DNA of 64,000 nucleotides. Source: Staphylococcus saprophyticus subsp. saprophyticus ATCC 15305 = NCTC 7292 (lineage in GTDB: Bacteria; Bacillota; Bacilli; Staphylococcales; Staphylococcaceae). The notes under the pieces are model-generated. The model was not told where the DNA came from. It saw only the letters and a list, made by a program, of their open reading frames with translations, and made no database searches. The translations under genes were made by a program, and so were the position numbers. How positions within the stretch are numbered: position 1 is the stretch's first letter; every line of letters starts with the position of its first letter. Shown here one piece after another: positions 1-10,183 of this stretch. Location of the stretch: positions 1,054,001-1,118,000 of the forward strand of contig NC_007350.1 in NCBI RefSeq assembly GCF_000010125.1. Reading direction: 5' to 3'.

Positions 1-1
1 T

Positions 2-2614
2 GCAGAAAATCAGCAACAAACAGAATCGACGAATAGTGAAGATATTGAAGAAGATTCAAATACACCATTTAATTATGAAGAAGTTGATTTAGATCATGTA
101 CGCGATGTTCATACGATTAATAATGAACAGGTTAATGTAAATACTAAAAATGACAGTTCCGCAATTGAAGCAGATCAAAATCAAGTTGAACAGGTCACAC
201 CTAACAGTGATTTCGAAAATCAAAACGATGAGAACAACACTGCAATAGAGTCTAGTCAAAGTGATATGTCAGAAAATGAGCGCACATACATATTAGAGAA
301 ATCGTTTGAGCGTTATTTAGATGAGAATGACGTGGATGATGCGCAGTATAGAGAATTATCTGAAACAGACCCTAAATCCAAAGAATCATTAGCTTTTGAT
401 TCATTAGATTCACAAAGTGAAAATGAGCAATTGTCAGAGTCATTATCACAACCAGACCATGGTTTTGAAAATTCAGAGTCCGATATTATCGATAATCATG
501 TAACTTCAAATGATGCAGCACCATCAGAGGCATCACAGCTAGAATCTGATGAAAGTATGAATGAAAATGAATCGCTTAACGTCCAAAATGAAATATTAGA
601 TGAAAGGTCTGAATTGGAGCAATCTGATAGTACTGATAATAATAATGGAAATCATATTAAGCAACCCGACGAAACTAAAACGTATAAAAAGGCTACATCT
701 ATCAAGAAAGGTAGTAAACCTTTCAATGTCGTGATGACACCATCAGATAAAAAGCGTATGTTAGATGCACAAAAAGAAAAAAATAAGTCAAACATACAAT
801 TAAATAATGTAGATAATTTTAAACATAATACGTCATCCGATATTAGCGACAAACAATCACAGTCGAATAATGATCAATTAGCAAATGAACCTGCTTCAGA
901 GTCATTGACTGTAACTGATGACAACCAAAGCGAAACGAATTTATCACATGACTTGATTGATGAACAGAGTGACTTTAAACCAGAAACGGATGCTTCTTTT
1001 TATAGTGATGATTATAATCGAAATGACTCAACTCAGTCTAATGTACAACAAGAGTCAGTTGAAAGTGCTGAGTCAGATATGACAAATGTGCCTTCTGAAC
1101 AAAATGAAAATCATAAGCAAAATGTACAAGAACCAGTTCTCAAACCTGAAACTTCTGGTAACCAATTAGGTGGAGTAAATACATCAACTGAGGATGATAA
1201 TAAGGCTACTATTAGAAGAGGACCCAATATTAAACTTCCAAGTATTGAGTTATTAGAAGCGCCAAAACAACATGAAATTGATAATGCTTGGATTGAAGAT
1301 AAAAAACAGGAATTGAATGAAGCTTTTTATTATTTCAATGTGCCTGCAGAAGTTCAAAATGTTACAGAAGGCCCTAGTGTGACACGATTTGAATTATCAG
1401 TCGAAAAAGGTGTGAAAGTATCTAGAATAACAGCTTTACAAGACGATATAAAAATGGCGCTTGCAGCTAAGGATATTCGTATTGAAGCACCCATTCCAGG
1501 TACGAGTCTAGTTGGTATAGAGGTACCAAATCAAAATGCAACAACTGTAAATTTACGTTCAATTTTAGAAAAACCAGCGTTTAAAAATGCAGAATCCAAA
1601 TTAACTGTAGCTATGGGACTTAGAATTAATAATGAACCTTTATTAATGGATATTTCTAAAACACCGCATGCTTTAATAGCTGGTGCAACAGGCTCAGGTA
1701 AATCCGTATGTATTAATAGTATATTAATGTCGTTATTATATAAAAATCATCCTGAGGAATTAAGATTGTTACTTATTGATCCGAAAATGGTTGAATTAGC
1801 ACCTTATAATGACTTACCACATTTAGTTGCACCTGTGATAACAGATGTAAAAGCAGCAACGCAAAGTTTAAAATGGGCTGTTGAAGAAATGGAAAGACGT
1901 TATAAAGTTTTTGCTAAATATCATGTTAGAAATATTACGGCATTTAATAAGAAAGCAACTTATGAGGATAGAATGCCAAAAATTGTTATAGTAATAGATG
2001 AATTAGCAGATTTAATGATGATGGCACCACAAGAGGTGGAACAATCTATTGCGCGCATTGCACAAAAAGCACGTGCATGTGGTATTCATATGCTAGTTGC
2101 AACGCAAAGACCTTCTGTTAATGTCATCACTGGATTAATCAAAGCAAATATACCTACTAGAATTGCATTTATGGTATCATCTAGCGTAGACTCTCGCACT
2201 ATCTTAGATAGTGGTGGTGCAGAACGTTTATTAGGTTATGGTGACATGCTTTACCTAGGAAGCGGTATGAATAAACCTATCCGTGTTCAAGGTACATTTG
2301 TCTCTGATGAAGAAATTGATGATGTTGTAGATTTCATAAAACAACAACGAGATCCGGAATACTTATTTGAAGAAAAAGAATTATTGAAAAAAACAGAAAG
2401 TCAACCACAAGATGATTTATTCGATGATGTGTGTCGATTTATGCTAAATGAAGGACATATTTCAACTTCATTAGTACAGCGTCATTTCCAAATCGGATAT
2501 AATCGTGCTGCAAGAATTATTGATCAACTAGAACAACTTGGCTATGTGTCGGGCGCAAATGGATCTAAACCAAGAGATGTATACATTACAGAATCAGATT
2601 TGAATGAGAATTAA
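2..2614 (+). CDS. ftsK: DNA translocase FtsK/SftA family, 5' end missing
   Basis: Septal DNA pump that moves chromosome ends out of the closing division septum. The reading frame is open from base 2, so the gene starts before the window; the first in-frame ATG at 266 is not the real start. The visible product has a roughly 400-codon, very acidic Asp/Glu/Ser/Asn/Gln-rich linker, then the motor: Walker A GATGSGKS near 1682-1705, Walker B (IVIVIDELADLMM) near 1979-2020, the ATQRPSV motif near 2099, and a C-terminal winged-helix gamma domain that reads DNA polarity signals (about 2410-2590). murC follows directly, as in B. subtilis sftA (ytpS)-murC. Staphylococci also have a separate SpoIIIE, so the exact paralogue name rests on synteny. 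Family and function are certain; the symbol less so. Confidence 0.93.
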   Translation, partial: AENQQQTESTNSEDIEEDSNTPFNYEEVDLDHVRDVHTINNEQVNVNTKNDSSAIEADQNQVEQVTPNSDFENQNDENNTAIESSQSDMSENERTYILEKSFERYLDENDVDDAQYRELSETDPKSKESLAFDSLDSQSENEQLSESLSQPDHGFENSESDIIDNHVTSNDAAPSEASQLESDESMNENESLNVQNEILDERSELEQSDSTDNNNGNHIKQPDETKTYKKATSIKKGSKPFNVVMTPSDKKRMLDAQKEKNKSNIQLNNVDNFKHNTSSDISDKQSQSNNDQLANEPASESLTVTDDNQSETNLSHDLIDEQSDFKPETDASFYSDDYNRNDSTQSNVQQESVESAESDMTNVPSEQNENHKQNVQEPVLKPETSGNQLGGVNTSTEDDNKATIRRGPNIKLPSIELLEAPKQHEIDNAWIEDKKQELNEAFYYFNVPAEVQNVTEGPSVTRFELSVEKGVKVSRITALQDDIKMALAAKDIRIEAPIPGTSLVGIEVPNQNATTVNLRSILEKPAFKNAESKLTVAMGLRINNEPLLMDISKTPHALIAGATGSGKSVCINSILMSLLYKNHPEELRLLLIDPKMVELAPYNDLPHLVAPVITDVKAATQSLKWAVEEMERRYKVFAKYHVRNITAFNKKATYEDRMPKIVIVIDELADLMMMAPQEVEQSIARIAQKARACGIHMLVATQRPSVNVITGLIKANIPTRIAFMVSSSVDSRTILDSGGAERLLGYGDMLYLGSGMNKPIRVQGTFVSDEEIDDVVDFIKQQRDPEYLFEEKELLKKTESQPQDDLFDDVCRFMLNEGHISTSLVQRHFQIGYNRAARIIDQLEQLGYVSGANGSKPRDVYITESDLNEN

Positions 2615-2637
2615 TATAGAGATAAAGGAGTGTTACA

Positions 2638-3951
2638 ATGACACATTATCATTTTGTCGGTATAAAAGGTGCCGGTATGAGTTCATTAGCACAAATAATG
2701 CATGATCTTGGAAACGAAGTACAAGGTTCAGATATTAAAAATTATGTTTTTACAGAAGTGGCATTAAAAAACAATGGTATTAAAATACTGCCATTTGATG
2801 CGAATAATATTCAATCAGATATGGTAGTCGTACAAGGAAACGCATTCCCGGATACGCATGAAGAAGTTGTGAAAGCACATGAATTAAAACTTGAAGTTAT
2901 TCGCTACCATGACTTCTTAGGTCATATTATTAACCAATATACGTCAGTCGCCGTAACTGGTGCACATGGTAAAACTTCGACAACTGGTTTATTATCACAC
3001 GTAATGAATGGTGATAAGAAAACATCTTTCTTAATTGGCGATGGAACTGGACTTGGCATACCAGCAAGTGATTACTTTGCGTTTGAAGCATGTGAATATC
3101 GTAGACACTTTTTAAGCTATCATCCAGACTATGCCATTATGACCAATATAGATTTTGATCATCCAGATTATTTCAAAGACGTTGATGATGTATTTAATGC
3201 TTTCCAAGAAATGGCGCATAACGTTAAAAAAGCGATTATTGCTTGGGGTGATGATACACACTTGCGTAAAATTGAAGCAGACGTACCTGTTTATTATTAT
3301 GGATTTTCAAATAAAGATGACGTTTATGCAGATAATTTAGAGATAAGTGAAAAAGGTACAAAATTTGATGTATATTTTAAAGGTGAATATTTTGATACTT
3401 TCCTTTCACCACAATTTGGCGATCATAATATATTAAATGCCTTATCGGTTATTACGATTAGTTACTTAGAAAGTTTAAATATCGATAATATTAAAGAAGC
3501 ATTAGAGACTTTTGGTGGCGTGAAACGTAGATTCAATGAAACAAAAGTAGGAAATCAAGTATTAGTTGATGATTATGCACACCATCCTAGAGAAATTAGT
3601 GCTACAATTGAGACAGCGAGAAAAAAATATCCTAACAAAGATGTTATCGCAGTGTTTCAACCTCATACATTTAGTAGAACACAAGCATTCTTGGGCGAAT
3701 TTGCAGAATGTTTAAGTTTAGCCGATAAAACATTTTTATGTGAAATTTTTGGTTCGATAAGAGAAAATAGCGGTAACTTAACGATTCAAGATTTAGTTCA
3801 AAGAATTGATGGTGCAACATTGATTGATGAGGAAAGTGTAAATGCGCTTGAACAATATAGTGATGCTGTTATTTTATTTATGGGTGCAGGAGATATTCAA
3901 AAAATTCAACGTGCATACATGGAAAAAATAGGTGTTACTTCTCCATTTTAA
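2638..3951 (+). CDS. murC: UDP-N-acetylmuramate--L-alanine ligase MurC
   Basis: Cytoplasmic Mur ligase that adds L-alanine to UDP-MurNAc with ATP, the first amino-acid step of the peptidoglycan stem peptide. The 437-residue length is normal. The N-terminal Rossmann segment holds [11 protein letters not shown] (about residues 8-18), the ATP loop is AHGKTSTTG near residue 110, and the C-terminal ligase domain contains DDYAHHP near residue 313. The start has a good AAAGGAG site 23 bases after the translocase stop, so the two are probably co-transcribed. Nothing is unusual. Confidence 0.97.
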   Translation: MTHYHFVGIKGAGMSSLAQIMHDLGNEVQGSDIKNYVFTEVALKNNGIKILPFDANNIQSDMVVVQGNAFPDTHEEVVKAHELKLEVIRYHDFLGHIINQYTSVAVTGAHGKTSTTGLLSHVMNGDKKTSFLIGDGTGLGIPASDYFAFEACEYRRHFLSYHPDYAIMTNIDFDHPDYFKDVDDVFNAFQEMAHNVKKAIIAWGDDTHLRKIEADVPVYYYGFSNKDDVYADNLEISEKGTKFDVYFKGEYFDTFLSPQFGDHNILNALSVITISYLESLNIDNIKEALETFGGVKRRFNETKVGNQVLVDDYAHHPREISATIETARKKYPNKDVIAVFQPHTFSRTQAFLGEFAECLSLADKTFLCEIFGSIRENSGNLTIQDLVQRIDGATLIDEESVNALEQYSDAVILFMGAGDIQKIQRAYMEKIGVTSPF

Positions 3952-3954
3952 TAT

Positions 3955-3979
3955 GTTTATGTTAAAATGATGGGGGTAT
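3955..3979 (+). promoter_or_regulatory. SigB-type promoter before ytxG-like gene
   Basis: GTTTAT (3955-3960), a 13-base spacer and GGGTAT (3974-3979) match the sigma-B pattern GTTTAA-N12-15-GGGTAT. The site begins at the murC stop and lies 42 bases before the DUF948 start. The B. subtilis ytxGHJ operon at the equivalent locus is a known sigma-B/sigma-H stress operon, which supports the call. Confidence 0.7.
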
Positions 3980-4021
3980 TTATATTAAATAACAACATAT
4001 GATTAATAGGAGGCGTTTTAA

Positions 4022-4516
4022 ATGGAATGGATTTTACCTATAGCTGGAATTATTGCAGCGGTTGCATTTCTAATATTAGTAATTGGTATCGTTGTGGTAT
4101 TACTTTCAGTTAAGAAAAATTTAGATCACGTAGCAAAAACACTTGATGGTGTCGAAGGACAGGTTCAAGGTATTACGCGTGAATCTACAGATTTACTTCA
4201 TAAAGCGAACCGCTTAACTGAAGATATTCAAGACAAATCAGATCGTTTAAATTCAGTAGTTGATGCTGTTAAAGGTATCGGTGATTCTGTACAAACTTTA
4301 AATGGTTCTGTTGATAGAGTGACAAACTCAATTACGCACAATATTTCTCAAAATGAAGATAAAATTTCTCAAGTAGTACAATGGTCAAATGTAGCAATGG
4401 AAGTTGCTGATAAATGGCAAAATAGAAGAAATCGTAGAGATAGTGCAAATTACAAAACGAGCAGTGTAGCAAATGAAACGAATCATAGCTATACTACACG
4501 TGTAGATAACAAATAA
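4022..4516 (+). CDS. DUF948 membrane protein, YtxG-like
   Basis: A 164-residue protein with one N-terminal membrane helix (about residues 4-28), followed by a helical region whose heptad-like hydrophobic spacing suggests a coiled coil, and a hydrophilic Asn/Arg-rich tail. This is the DUF948 family; the B. subtilis member YtxG is a general stress protein of unknown mechanism. The start follows AGGAGGCG. It sits between murC and a YtxH-like gene as in B. subtilis, and a SigB-type promoter precedes it, so stress induction is likely. Biochemical role unknown. Confidence 0.9.
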   Translation: MEWILPIAGIIAAVAFLILVIGIVVVLLSVKKNLDHVAKTLDGVEGQVQGITRESTDLLHKANRLTEDIQDKSDRLNSVVDAVKGIGDSVQTLNGSVDRVTNSITHNISQNEDKISQVVQWSNVAMEVADKWQNRRNRRDSANYKTSSVANETNHSYTTRVDNK

Positions 4517-4530
4517 TTCATATATTAAAA

Positions 4531-4578
4531 AACAAATGCACTTAAATGAGGTTTGAAACTTATTTAAGTGCATTTGTT
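4531..4578 (+). terminator. Perfect 17-bp hairpin between ytxG- and ytxH-like genes
   Basis: Bases 4531-4547 and 4562-4578 are perfect reverse complements around a 14-base loop. No T-run follows on the + strand. Instead the AGGGGG ribosome site of the next gene begins three bases later. It may lower readthrough, protect an mRNA 3' end, or set the expression of the downstream gene. Confidence 0.6.
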
Positions 4579-4595
4579 ATAGGGGGCATTGGACA

Positions 4596-5936
4596 ATGAA
4601 GTATTATAACCGTGATAATTATGAAAGAAATTTAGAAAGTTACGAAGTGCCAGAATATTTTACAAAAGGTGCCAGAAATGAATTTGTATATGGATTTATT
4701 GTAGGTGCTGTTATAGGTTCCGCTGTTGGTTTAGTATCCATTAGTAAGTCGAGAGCAACGAATAAATCTATTCCAAAACAAGACAATCAATTTAAATCTA
4801 GCATTATTGAGCAGTCCGAATTAGAACGTCAAGAAGCTGACGATAAAGTAAATGAAATTAAATCAACTATTGATGACGCGCAAAATAAAAATACAGAAGT
4901 AACCGATGCAGAATTATCTGCGCAACGCGTAGCGATTCAACAAGAAACTTCTGATAATAATTTAGCTAATATGTCACCGGATGCCCAAGAACAACGGGAA
5001 GTGACAACTAGTGAAGATGCAAATCAATCAGATGACAGTTTAGCACATATAGATCCAAATGCAGAACCAAGTGAAAGTGAAATTAATGCACAACAAAATG
5101 CAATTAAAGAAGAAACAGAAACAAGTGATGCGAATATAGATGGTGAAAACTCAAATAGCAATGCAGTTACTGCAGGTACAGCAGCTGGTGGTGCAGTTGC
5201 AGCGAGTGGATTAGCTAAAGCAGCACATGATAAAAATGAAGCGTTAAATGAAGATAATCAAGTTGCAGAAAACACAGCTAATCTTTTAAAAGAAGAAGCG
5301 CCTGCTAACACTAACACGAATAATAAAACGCCGAATTTGGTTACTCAAAGCGATGAAACAGATGATAGTAAGCAAGGGGCAATCGCAGGTGTGGTAACTG
5401 CGTCAAGTTTAGCATTAGCGGCTAAAAATAAAAATAAAGCATTAGATGACAATACTTCTGTTGCAGAAAACACAGCTAATTTACTTAAGCCAGAAGCTCC
5501 AGCACAGACAAAACATAAAGTTGTACCTAATTTGGTTACGCCAAAGGTTGAAAGTGCTGTTGAATCTACTACAGATAAAGTAGAACAAGGCGATAATAAA
5601 AAAAATGATACAAAAGTTAAACCAGAAGCCGCAGACCAAAGAGTAAAACAAACACACAAACAAGTTGCATTTAAAGATGGTATCATCGTTCATGAAAATG
5701 CTTCTGGTCAAACGCAATCAGCAACAACTGCTACAAATTCAGATTCAAAAAATGATGGTATCATTAATCATGATGATTCAGAATCTGCAGATAACCTATC
5801 ATCTACAAAAGACGCAAGTACTTTGACAAATGAAAGTACTACTGAATCTGAAGCAACATATTCAAAAAACAGACCACAAACGAAAAAAACAGAAAAAGCA
5901 AAAAGTAAGATTGATAAAAGAACATTTAATGATTAA
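4596..5936 (+). CDS. YtxH-like membrane-anchored low-complexity protein
   Basis: A 446-residue protein with a YtxH-like N-terminus: a short cytoplasmic stretch, then a Gly/Val-rich membrane helix (about residues 31-50). The rest is hydrophilic and rich in Glu, Asp, Asn, Thr, Lys and Ala with no enzyme motif. Two internal duplications are visible. A block of about 55-60 residues with VAENTANLLK recurs at about 191-250 and 260-315. Shorter similar blocks (for example LANMSPDA and LAHIDPNA) occur at about 122-130 and 149-157. The tail is Lys-rich. Context is the ytxG-ytxH stress pair, but it is far longer than B. subtilis YtxH and no ytxJ follows. A scaffold or envelope-stress role is only inference. 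Confidence 0.8.
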   Translation: MKYYNRDNYERNLESYEVPEYFTKGARNEFVYGFIVGAVIGSAVGLVSISKSRATNKSIPKQDNQFKSSIIEQSELERQEADDKVNEIKSTIDDAQNKNTEVTDAELSAQRVAIQQETSDNNLANMSPDAQEQREVTTSEDANQSDDSLAHIDPNAEPSESEINAQQNAIKEETETSDANIDGENSNSNAVTAGTAAGGAVAASGLAKAAHDKNEALNEDNQVAENTANLLKEEAPANTNTNNKTPNLVTQSDETDDSKQGAIAGVVTASSLALAAKNKNKALDDNTSVAENTANLLKPEAPAQTKHKVVPNLVTPKVESAVESTTDKVEQGDNKKNDTKVKPEAADQRVKQTHKQVAFKDGIIVHENASGQTQSATTATNSDSKNDGIINHDDSESADNLSSTKDASTLTNESTTESEATYSKNRPQTKKTEKAKSKIDKRTFND

Positions 5937-5948
5937 AAATATTTAATA

Positions 5949-5981
5949 AAAAGAATCGGACGCTTTGTTCGATTCTTTTTT
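5949..5981 (+). terminator. Intrinsic terminator after ytxH-like gene
   Basis: AAAGAATCG pairs with CGATTCTTT around a loop and is followed by a T-run, 15-45 bases after the stop codon. Confidence 0.8.
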
Positions 5982-6324
5982 TATGTAGTATTATTTGATA
6001 CATATCTATTTGCTTAATAGAACATCATGTAAAGCGTATCGTTGATTAAATATGACATGTCTTATGAATTTGAAGCATATCATGAACAAGGAATTTGTAA
6101 ATTTATCTATAAAATTTATAAAAAAGAAGTAATAGTGTAAAATATAACTAGAAAATGACTGAAAATTTAGTTATCATTAATGTTATTCACTTTTTAAGTG
6201 AATTTTTAATAATCCTTACTTGAACTTATAAGGAGTTATTGTTAGAATAACCTTTAACATATATTTTATCGCTTTAAAGCAGAATAAAATATTGGTTTTA
6301 AAATTTTTCATAGAGGTGAATAAA
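5982..6324 (+). promoter_or_regulatory. Long AT-rich leader region before aroA
   Basis: This 340-base stretch has no credible gene. It holds a weak CodY-box-like sequence at 6154-6168 (AAATGACTGAAAATT, 12 of 15 to AATTTTCWGAAAATT). It also holds a small hairpin at 6185-6203 (ATTCACTT/AAGTGAAT, 3-base loop) followed by four T, which looks like a weak terminator or attenuator. The aroA ribosome site AGAGGTGA lies at the 3' end. No ytxJ is found here, unlike B. subtilis. Confidence 0.4.
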
Positions 6325-7416
6325 ATGACAGACAAATTACAAGAATACAGAGATGAGATAGTTGAAATTAATGAAAAAATCTTAGGTCTTTTATCTAAAA
6401 GAGGTAAGATAGCACAAAAAATTGGTGAAGAAAAACGCAAACAAGGTACACTTGTTTACGACCCACAACGCGAAAAAGAAATGATTAATCAGTTATTAGA
6501 TCAAAATGAAGGTCCATTTAATGACAATGTGATTAAACAACTATTCAAAGAAATTTTTAAAGCCTCTACTGATTTACAAAAATCTGAAAATGAAAAACAT
6601 TTATATGTATCGAGAAAATTAAAACCAGAAGATACAATCGTTCAATTTGACAACGGAGGCATCATTGGAGATGGCAACAAATCATTTGTATTTGGTCCAT
6701 GTTCAGTTGAATCACAGGAACAAGTCGATGCAGTCGCAGCTAATTTACAAGCGAGAGGTGAGAAATTCATTAGAGGTGGCGCATTTAAACCTCGTACATC
6801 ACCGTATGATTTCCAAGGCTTAGGTGTCGAAGGGCTTAAAATACTTAAAAATACGAAAGATAAATATGGTTTAAACGTTGTAAGTGAAATTGTAAACCCA
6901 GCAGACTTTGAAGTTGCTGATCAATATTTAGATGTATTCCAAATTGGTGCACGTAATATGCAAAACTTTGAATTATTAAAAGAAGCTGGTCGTTCAAATA
7001 AACCTGTATTATTAAAACGTGGTTTATCAGCAACGATTGAAGAATTTATTTTTGCAGCTGAATATATCGCATCACAAGGTAATGAAAATATCATTTTATG
7101 TGAACGTGGTATCCGTACTTATGAAAAAGCAACTAGAAACACGTTAGATATTTCTGCAGTGCCAATTTTAAAACAAGGCACACACTTACCAGTTATGGTA
7201 GATGTTACACATAGCACTGGTCGTAAAGATATTATGCTACCTACTGCAAAAGCAGGATTAGCTGTTGGTGCAGATGGTATTATGGCTGAGGTTCACCCTG
7301 ATCCATCTGTAGCATTAAGTGATAGTGGACAACAAATGGATTTCAATGAATTTGATGCGTTCTATAAAGAACTTAAACCATTAGCTGATATGTATAATAA
7401 TAAACAACTTAAATAA
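6325..7416 (+). CDS. aroA: Bifunctional chorismate mutase / DAHP synthase
   Basis: Entry enzyme of the shikimate pathway: joins phosphoenolpyruvate and erythrose-4-phosphate to DAHP. The N-terminal AroQ-type chorismate mutase domain (about residues 1-88) gives feedback sensing and mutase activity. The DAHP synthase barrel covers about 110-363, with GPCSVES at 124-130 and [10 protein letters not shown] at 151-160 as substrate motifs. The start at 6325 is set by the AGAGGTGA site; an upstream in-frame start lacks one. Length (363) matches the Bacillus/Staphylococcus fusion type. ccpA lies downstream as in B. subtilis, but with its own promoter region and a terminator between. Confidence 0.96.
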   Translation: MTDKLQEYRDEIVEINEKILGLLSKRGKIAQKIGEEKRKQGTLVYDPQREKEMINQLLDQNEGPFNDNVIKQLFKEIFKASTDLQKSENEKHLYVSRKLKPEDTIVQFDNGGIIGDGNKSFVFGPCSVESQEQVDAVAANLQARGEKFIRGGAFKPRTSPYDFQGLGVEGLKILKNTKDKYGLNVVSEIVNPADFEVADQYLDVFQIGARNMQNFELLKEAGRSNKPVLLKRGLSATIEEFIFAAEYIASQGNENIILCERGIRTYEKATRNTLDISAVPILKQGTHLPVMVDVTHSTGRKDIMLPTAKAGLAVGADGIMAEVHPDPSVALSDSGQQMDFNEFDAFYKELKPLADMYNNKQLK

Positions 7417-7441
7417 AGTATTACGTTAATTAAAATGAATG

Positions 7442-7487
7442 CCTTATAATCCTAACTATTTAGTTAGTATGGATTATAAGGTTTTTT
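7442..7487 (+). terminator. Intrinsic terminator after aroA
   Basis: CCTTATAATCC (7442-7452) pairs with GGATTATAAGG (7471-7481), with a nested TAACTA/TAGTTA pair and a following T6 run. Confidence 0.85.
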
Positions 7488-7726
7488 ATTTTAAAAACAT
7501 TTATTAATAATTGGTTTATTTTTAATAAAAAGCGTATGAAATGACGTATCATTCATTAAGTTATAAAAATCGATTAAAGATAAATAGACGTTCATATCAT
7601 ATGAATTGAATTATTTATGAATTTTAAAAACAAAATGATTTTACAATGAGCAAAAATATGGTAAACTTTGAAAATATTATGAAAACAAGTTACAATGATA
7701 AAGAAATCGTTTTCAAGGAGGAAAAT

Positions 7727-8716
7727 ATGACTGTAACAATATATGATGTAGCTCGTGAAGCTCGCGTTTCTATGGCAACTGTTTCACGTGTTGTCAATGG
7801 AAATCAGAATGTTAAGCCGGAAACACGTGATAAGGTTAACGATGTTATCAAAAAATTAAATTATCGTCCGAATGCAGTGGCAAGAGGATTAGCAAGTAAA
7901 CGTACAACAACAGTTGGCGTAATCATACCAGATATTTCAAATGTTTATTATTCACAATTGGCTCGTGGATTAGAAGATATTGCAACAATGTATAAATATC
8001 ATTCTATTATTTCTAATTCAGATAACGATCCAAATAAAGAAAAAGAAATTTTCAATAATCTACTTAGTAAACAAGTAGATGGTATTATCTTCTTAGGTGG
8101 TACTATTTCAGAAGAAATTAAAGAACTTATTAATAAATCATCTGTTCCAGTTGTAGTTTCAGGAACAAATGGTAAAGATGAAGGTATTTCATCAGTTAAT
8201 ATTGATTTCAAAACAGCAGCAAAAGAAATTACTACTGAATTGATTGAAAAAGGTGCTAAAACATTTGCGTTTGTCGGTGGCGATTATTCCAAAAAAGCAC
8301 AAGAAGATGTATTGACTGGGCTAAAAGAGGTTTTAGATTCAAATCATCTTGAATTAAAAAATGAACTTATTTTTAATGGCAATGAAACTTACAAAGATGG
8401 GCTACGCGCATTTGAATCATTAAAATCTGGAAAACCAGATGCGATTTTGTCAATCAGTGATGAACAAGCTATTGGTCTTGTACATGCAGCACAAGATGAA
8501 GGTGTGAACGTTCCAGAGGATGTACAAATCATTAGTTTTAACAACACAAGATTAGTTGAGATGGTAAGACCACAACTTTCAAGTGTTATTCAACCTTTAT
8601 ATGACATTGGGGCAGTAGGTATGAGATTATTAACTAAATATATGAATGAAGAAGAAATTGATGAACCGAATGTTATTCTTCCACATAGAATTGAATATAG
8701 AGGGACGACGAAATAA
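7727..8716 (+). CDS. ccpA: Catabolite control protein A
   Basis: LacI-family master regulator of carbon catabolite control; with HPr-Ser46-P it binds cre operators. The N-terminal helix-turn-helix is residues 3-25 ([20 protein letters not shown]), the hinge is at about 45-60, and the periplasmic-binding-like core runs to residue 329. The start at 7727 follows AAGGAGG; upstream in-frame ATG codons at 7646 and later have no ribosome site and would put 27 odd residues before the DNA-binding domain. A promoter-like TTTACA-N16-TAAACT lies at about 7640-7667. Length equals the usual 329. The many cre-like sites in this window are presumably its targets. Confidence 0.97.
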   Translation: MTVTIYDVAREARVSMATVSRVVNGNQNVKPETRDKVNDVIKKLNYRPNAVARGLASKRTTTVGVIIPDISNVYYSQLARGLEDIATMYKYHSIISNSDNDPNKEKEIFNNLLSKQVDGIIFLGGTISEEIKELINKSSVPVVVSGTNGKDEGISSVNIDFKTAAKEITTELIEKGAKTFAFVGGDYSKKAQEDVLTGLKEVLDSNHLELKNELIFNGNETYKDGLRAFESLKSGKPDAILSISDEQAIGLVHAAQDEGVNVPEDVQIISFNNTRLVEMVRPQLSSVIQPLYDIGAVGMRLLTKYMNEEEIDEPNVILPHRIEYRGTTK

Positions 8717-8742
8717 ATCGTCAATGCGTTTTAAAGCAAATA

Positions 8743-8788
8743 TATAAATTAAAGCCTACACAAATTATTGTGTAGGCTTTAATTTATA
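8743..8788 (+). terminator. Perfect 21-bp terminator hairpin after ccpA
   Basis: Bases 8743-8763 and 8768-8788 are perfect reverse complements with a 4-base loop; the arms carry AAAGCC/GGCTTT and A/T-rich ends. It probably ends ccpA transcription. Confidence 0.85.
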
Positions 8789-9012
8789 CTCTGAGCTAGT
8801 ACATATTGAAGATGAGCTTTTTTGTATTTATTATATTTTGAAAGGTCATGTATATCTGGGATACGGTGTGAACATGTATTTTTCACCCATAGTAGGGTGA
8901 TGAATCTAAGCTTAACAGTAAATGCTTCTAAAATTTTTAACATACAATGTTTTAGGCGGATTTCTTCAAAATGACCAAGTTGTTCAAATTATTATTTTAA
9001 CTATAAATCTTA
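8789..9012. other. Intergenic region between convergent ccpA and acuC
   Basis: Convergent 3' ends. Apart from the ccpA hairpin just before it I see no gene, conserved motif or strong hairpin here. Confidence 0.5.
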
Positions 9013-10170
9013 CTATTTAAACCAACTAATTACCTGTTGTGCATGTTTTAAATTGGTAGCTGTAATTTCTTCCTCTCTAGGTATATCGATGTAATTTTCT
9101 TTATCATCCTGCCAGTGCTTTGGTAAAGTACAGGTAGCATAAGGTTGCCATTTTTCAAGCCATTGTGAGGGTAATTGACCTTGTGGTGGTGGTGCTTCTA
9201 TAAGCGCTAGGAATACGTGTGACCAAGCTCTTGGCACTACTTTCCAAATGTTATAACCGCCACCACCAAACATCATGACTTTGCCATTTGTATATGTATC
9301 AGCCAAAGATTTAATGATATAAGGAATTTGGTAAAGTGTGTTTAATGTACAACTCATGTGTGTTAGTGGGTCCAAATAATGCACATCCACACCATGAACA
9401 CTAACAATGATATCTGGTTTGAAAGAAGCAATAATAGGTTCAATCGTTTGCTTAAATACCTCTAAATAAGAGCTATCTTCTGTGTATGGTTCTAAAGGAA
9501 TATTAACTGTATAGCCGAAACCTTGCTCATTACCACGTTCTGTGTAATGTCCAGATCCAGGAAATAGAAATTTGCCTGTTTCATGGATCGAATAAATTAA
9601 AGCTTGGTCTTCAGTGTAAAAACTCCACTGTGTACCATCACCATGATGTGCATCTGTGTCTATACATAATACACGTTGATTATAGTGTTTAATCAAGTAA
9701 GCAATAGTGATAGCCACATCGTTATATATACAAAATCCATTTGCACGACCTGGTAGACTATGATGTAAGCCACCTCCGAGATGACAACCATTTTTAACGC
9801 TTTTATCCATGATAGCATCAGCTAAATTTAACGCACCACCAACAATTCTAGCGCTATGTTGGTGCATCCGTCTAAATTGCAATGTATCATCACCATCTAA
9901 GCCATATTTTTTAGCTTCTTGTAAATTTAAAATACCATGGGACGCACGTCTAATGGCTTGTATGTAGTCATAAGAATGTATTAGTGATAATTCCTCATCT
10001 GTTGCGATTCTCGGTGTTATGATGTGTTCAGGCTTTAAACTGCCTAGATCTAACAATAATTCTGTAGTTAGTTTTAATCTCATTTGATTAAAAGGATGAT
10101 CATTGCTGAAACGATATTGAAGTAATTCATTTGCGTATACATAGCCCGTAGTTTGTTGCATATTACTCAT
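9013..10170 (-). CDS. acuC: Acetoin utilization protein AcuC, histone-deacetylase-like
   Basis: Class I HDAC-fold zinc hydrolase that removes acetyl groups from lysine. In B. subtilis AcuC deacetylates and so re-activates acetyl-CoA synthetase AcsA. The zinc/charge-relay motif DTDAHHGDGTQW is at about residues 171-182, HLGGGLHHS lies earlier, and GGGGYN appears near residue 300. The start at 10170 is chosen for the AAAGGGGAG site. acuA lies 13 bases upstream, so they form an acuA-acuC operon divergent from acsA. The acuB gene of the B. subtilis acuABC operon is missing between them. Confidence 0.94.
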   Translation of the reverse strand: MSNMQQTTGYVYANELLQYRFSNDHPFNQMRLKLTTELLLDLGSLKPEHIITPRIATDEELSLIHSYDYIQAIRRASHGILNLQEAKKYGLDGDDTLQFRRMHQHSARIVGGALNLADAIMDKSVKNGCHLGGGLHHSLPGRANGFCIYNDVAITIAYLIKHYNQRVLCIDTDAHHGDGTQWSFYTEDQALIYSIHETGKFLFPGSGHYTERGNEQGFGYTVNIPLEPYTEDSSYLEVFKQTIEPIIASFKPDIIVSVHGVDVHYLDPLTHMSCTLNTLYQIPYIIKSLADTYTNGKVMMFGGGGYNIWKVVPRAWSHVFLALIEAPPPQGQLPSQWLEKWQPYATCTLPKHWQDDKENYIDIPREEEITATNLKHAQQVISWFK

Positions 10171-10183
10171 AAATTTCTCCCCT

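Noticed and set aside
7528..7545. cre-like AAAAAGCGTATGAA before ccpA
   Set aside because: The conserved TG at the left end is missing and the right half fits poorly; not called as an autoregulatory site.
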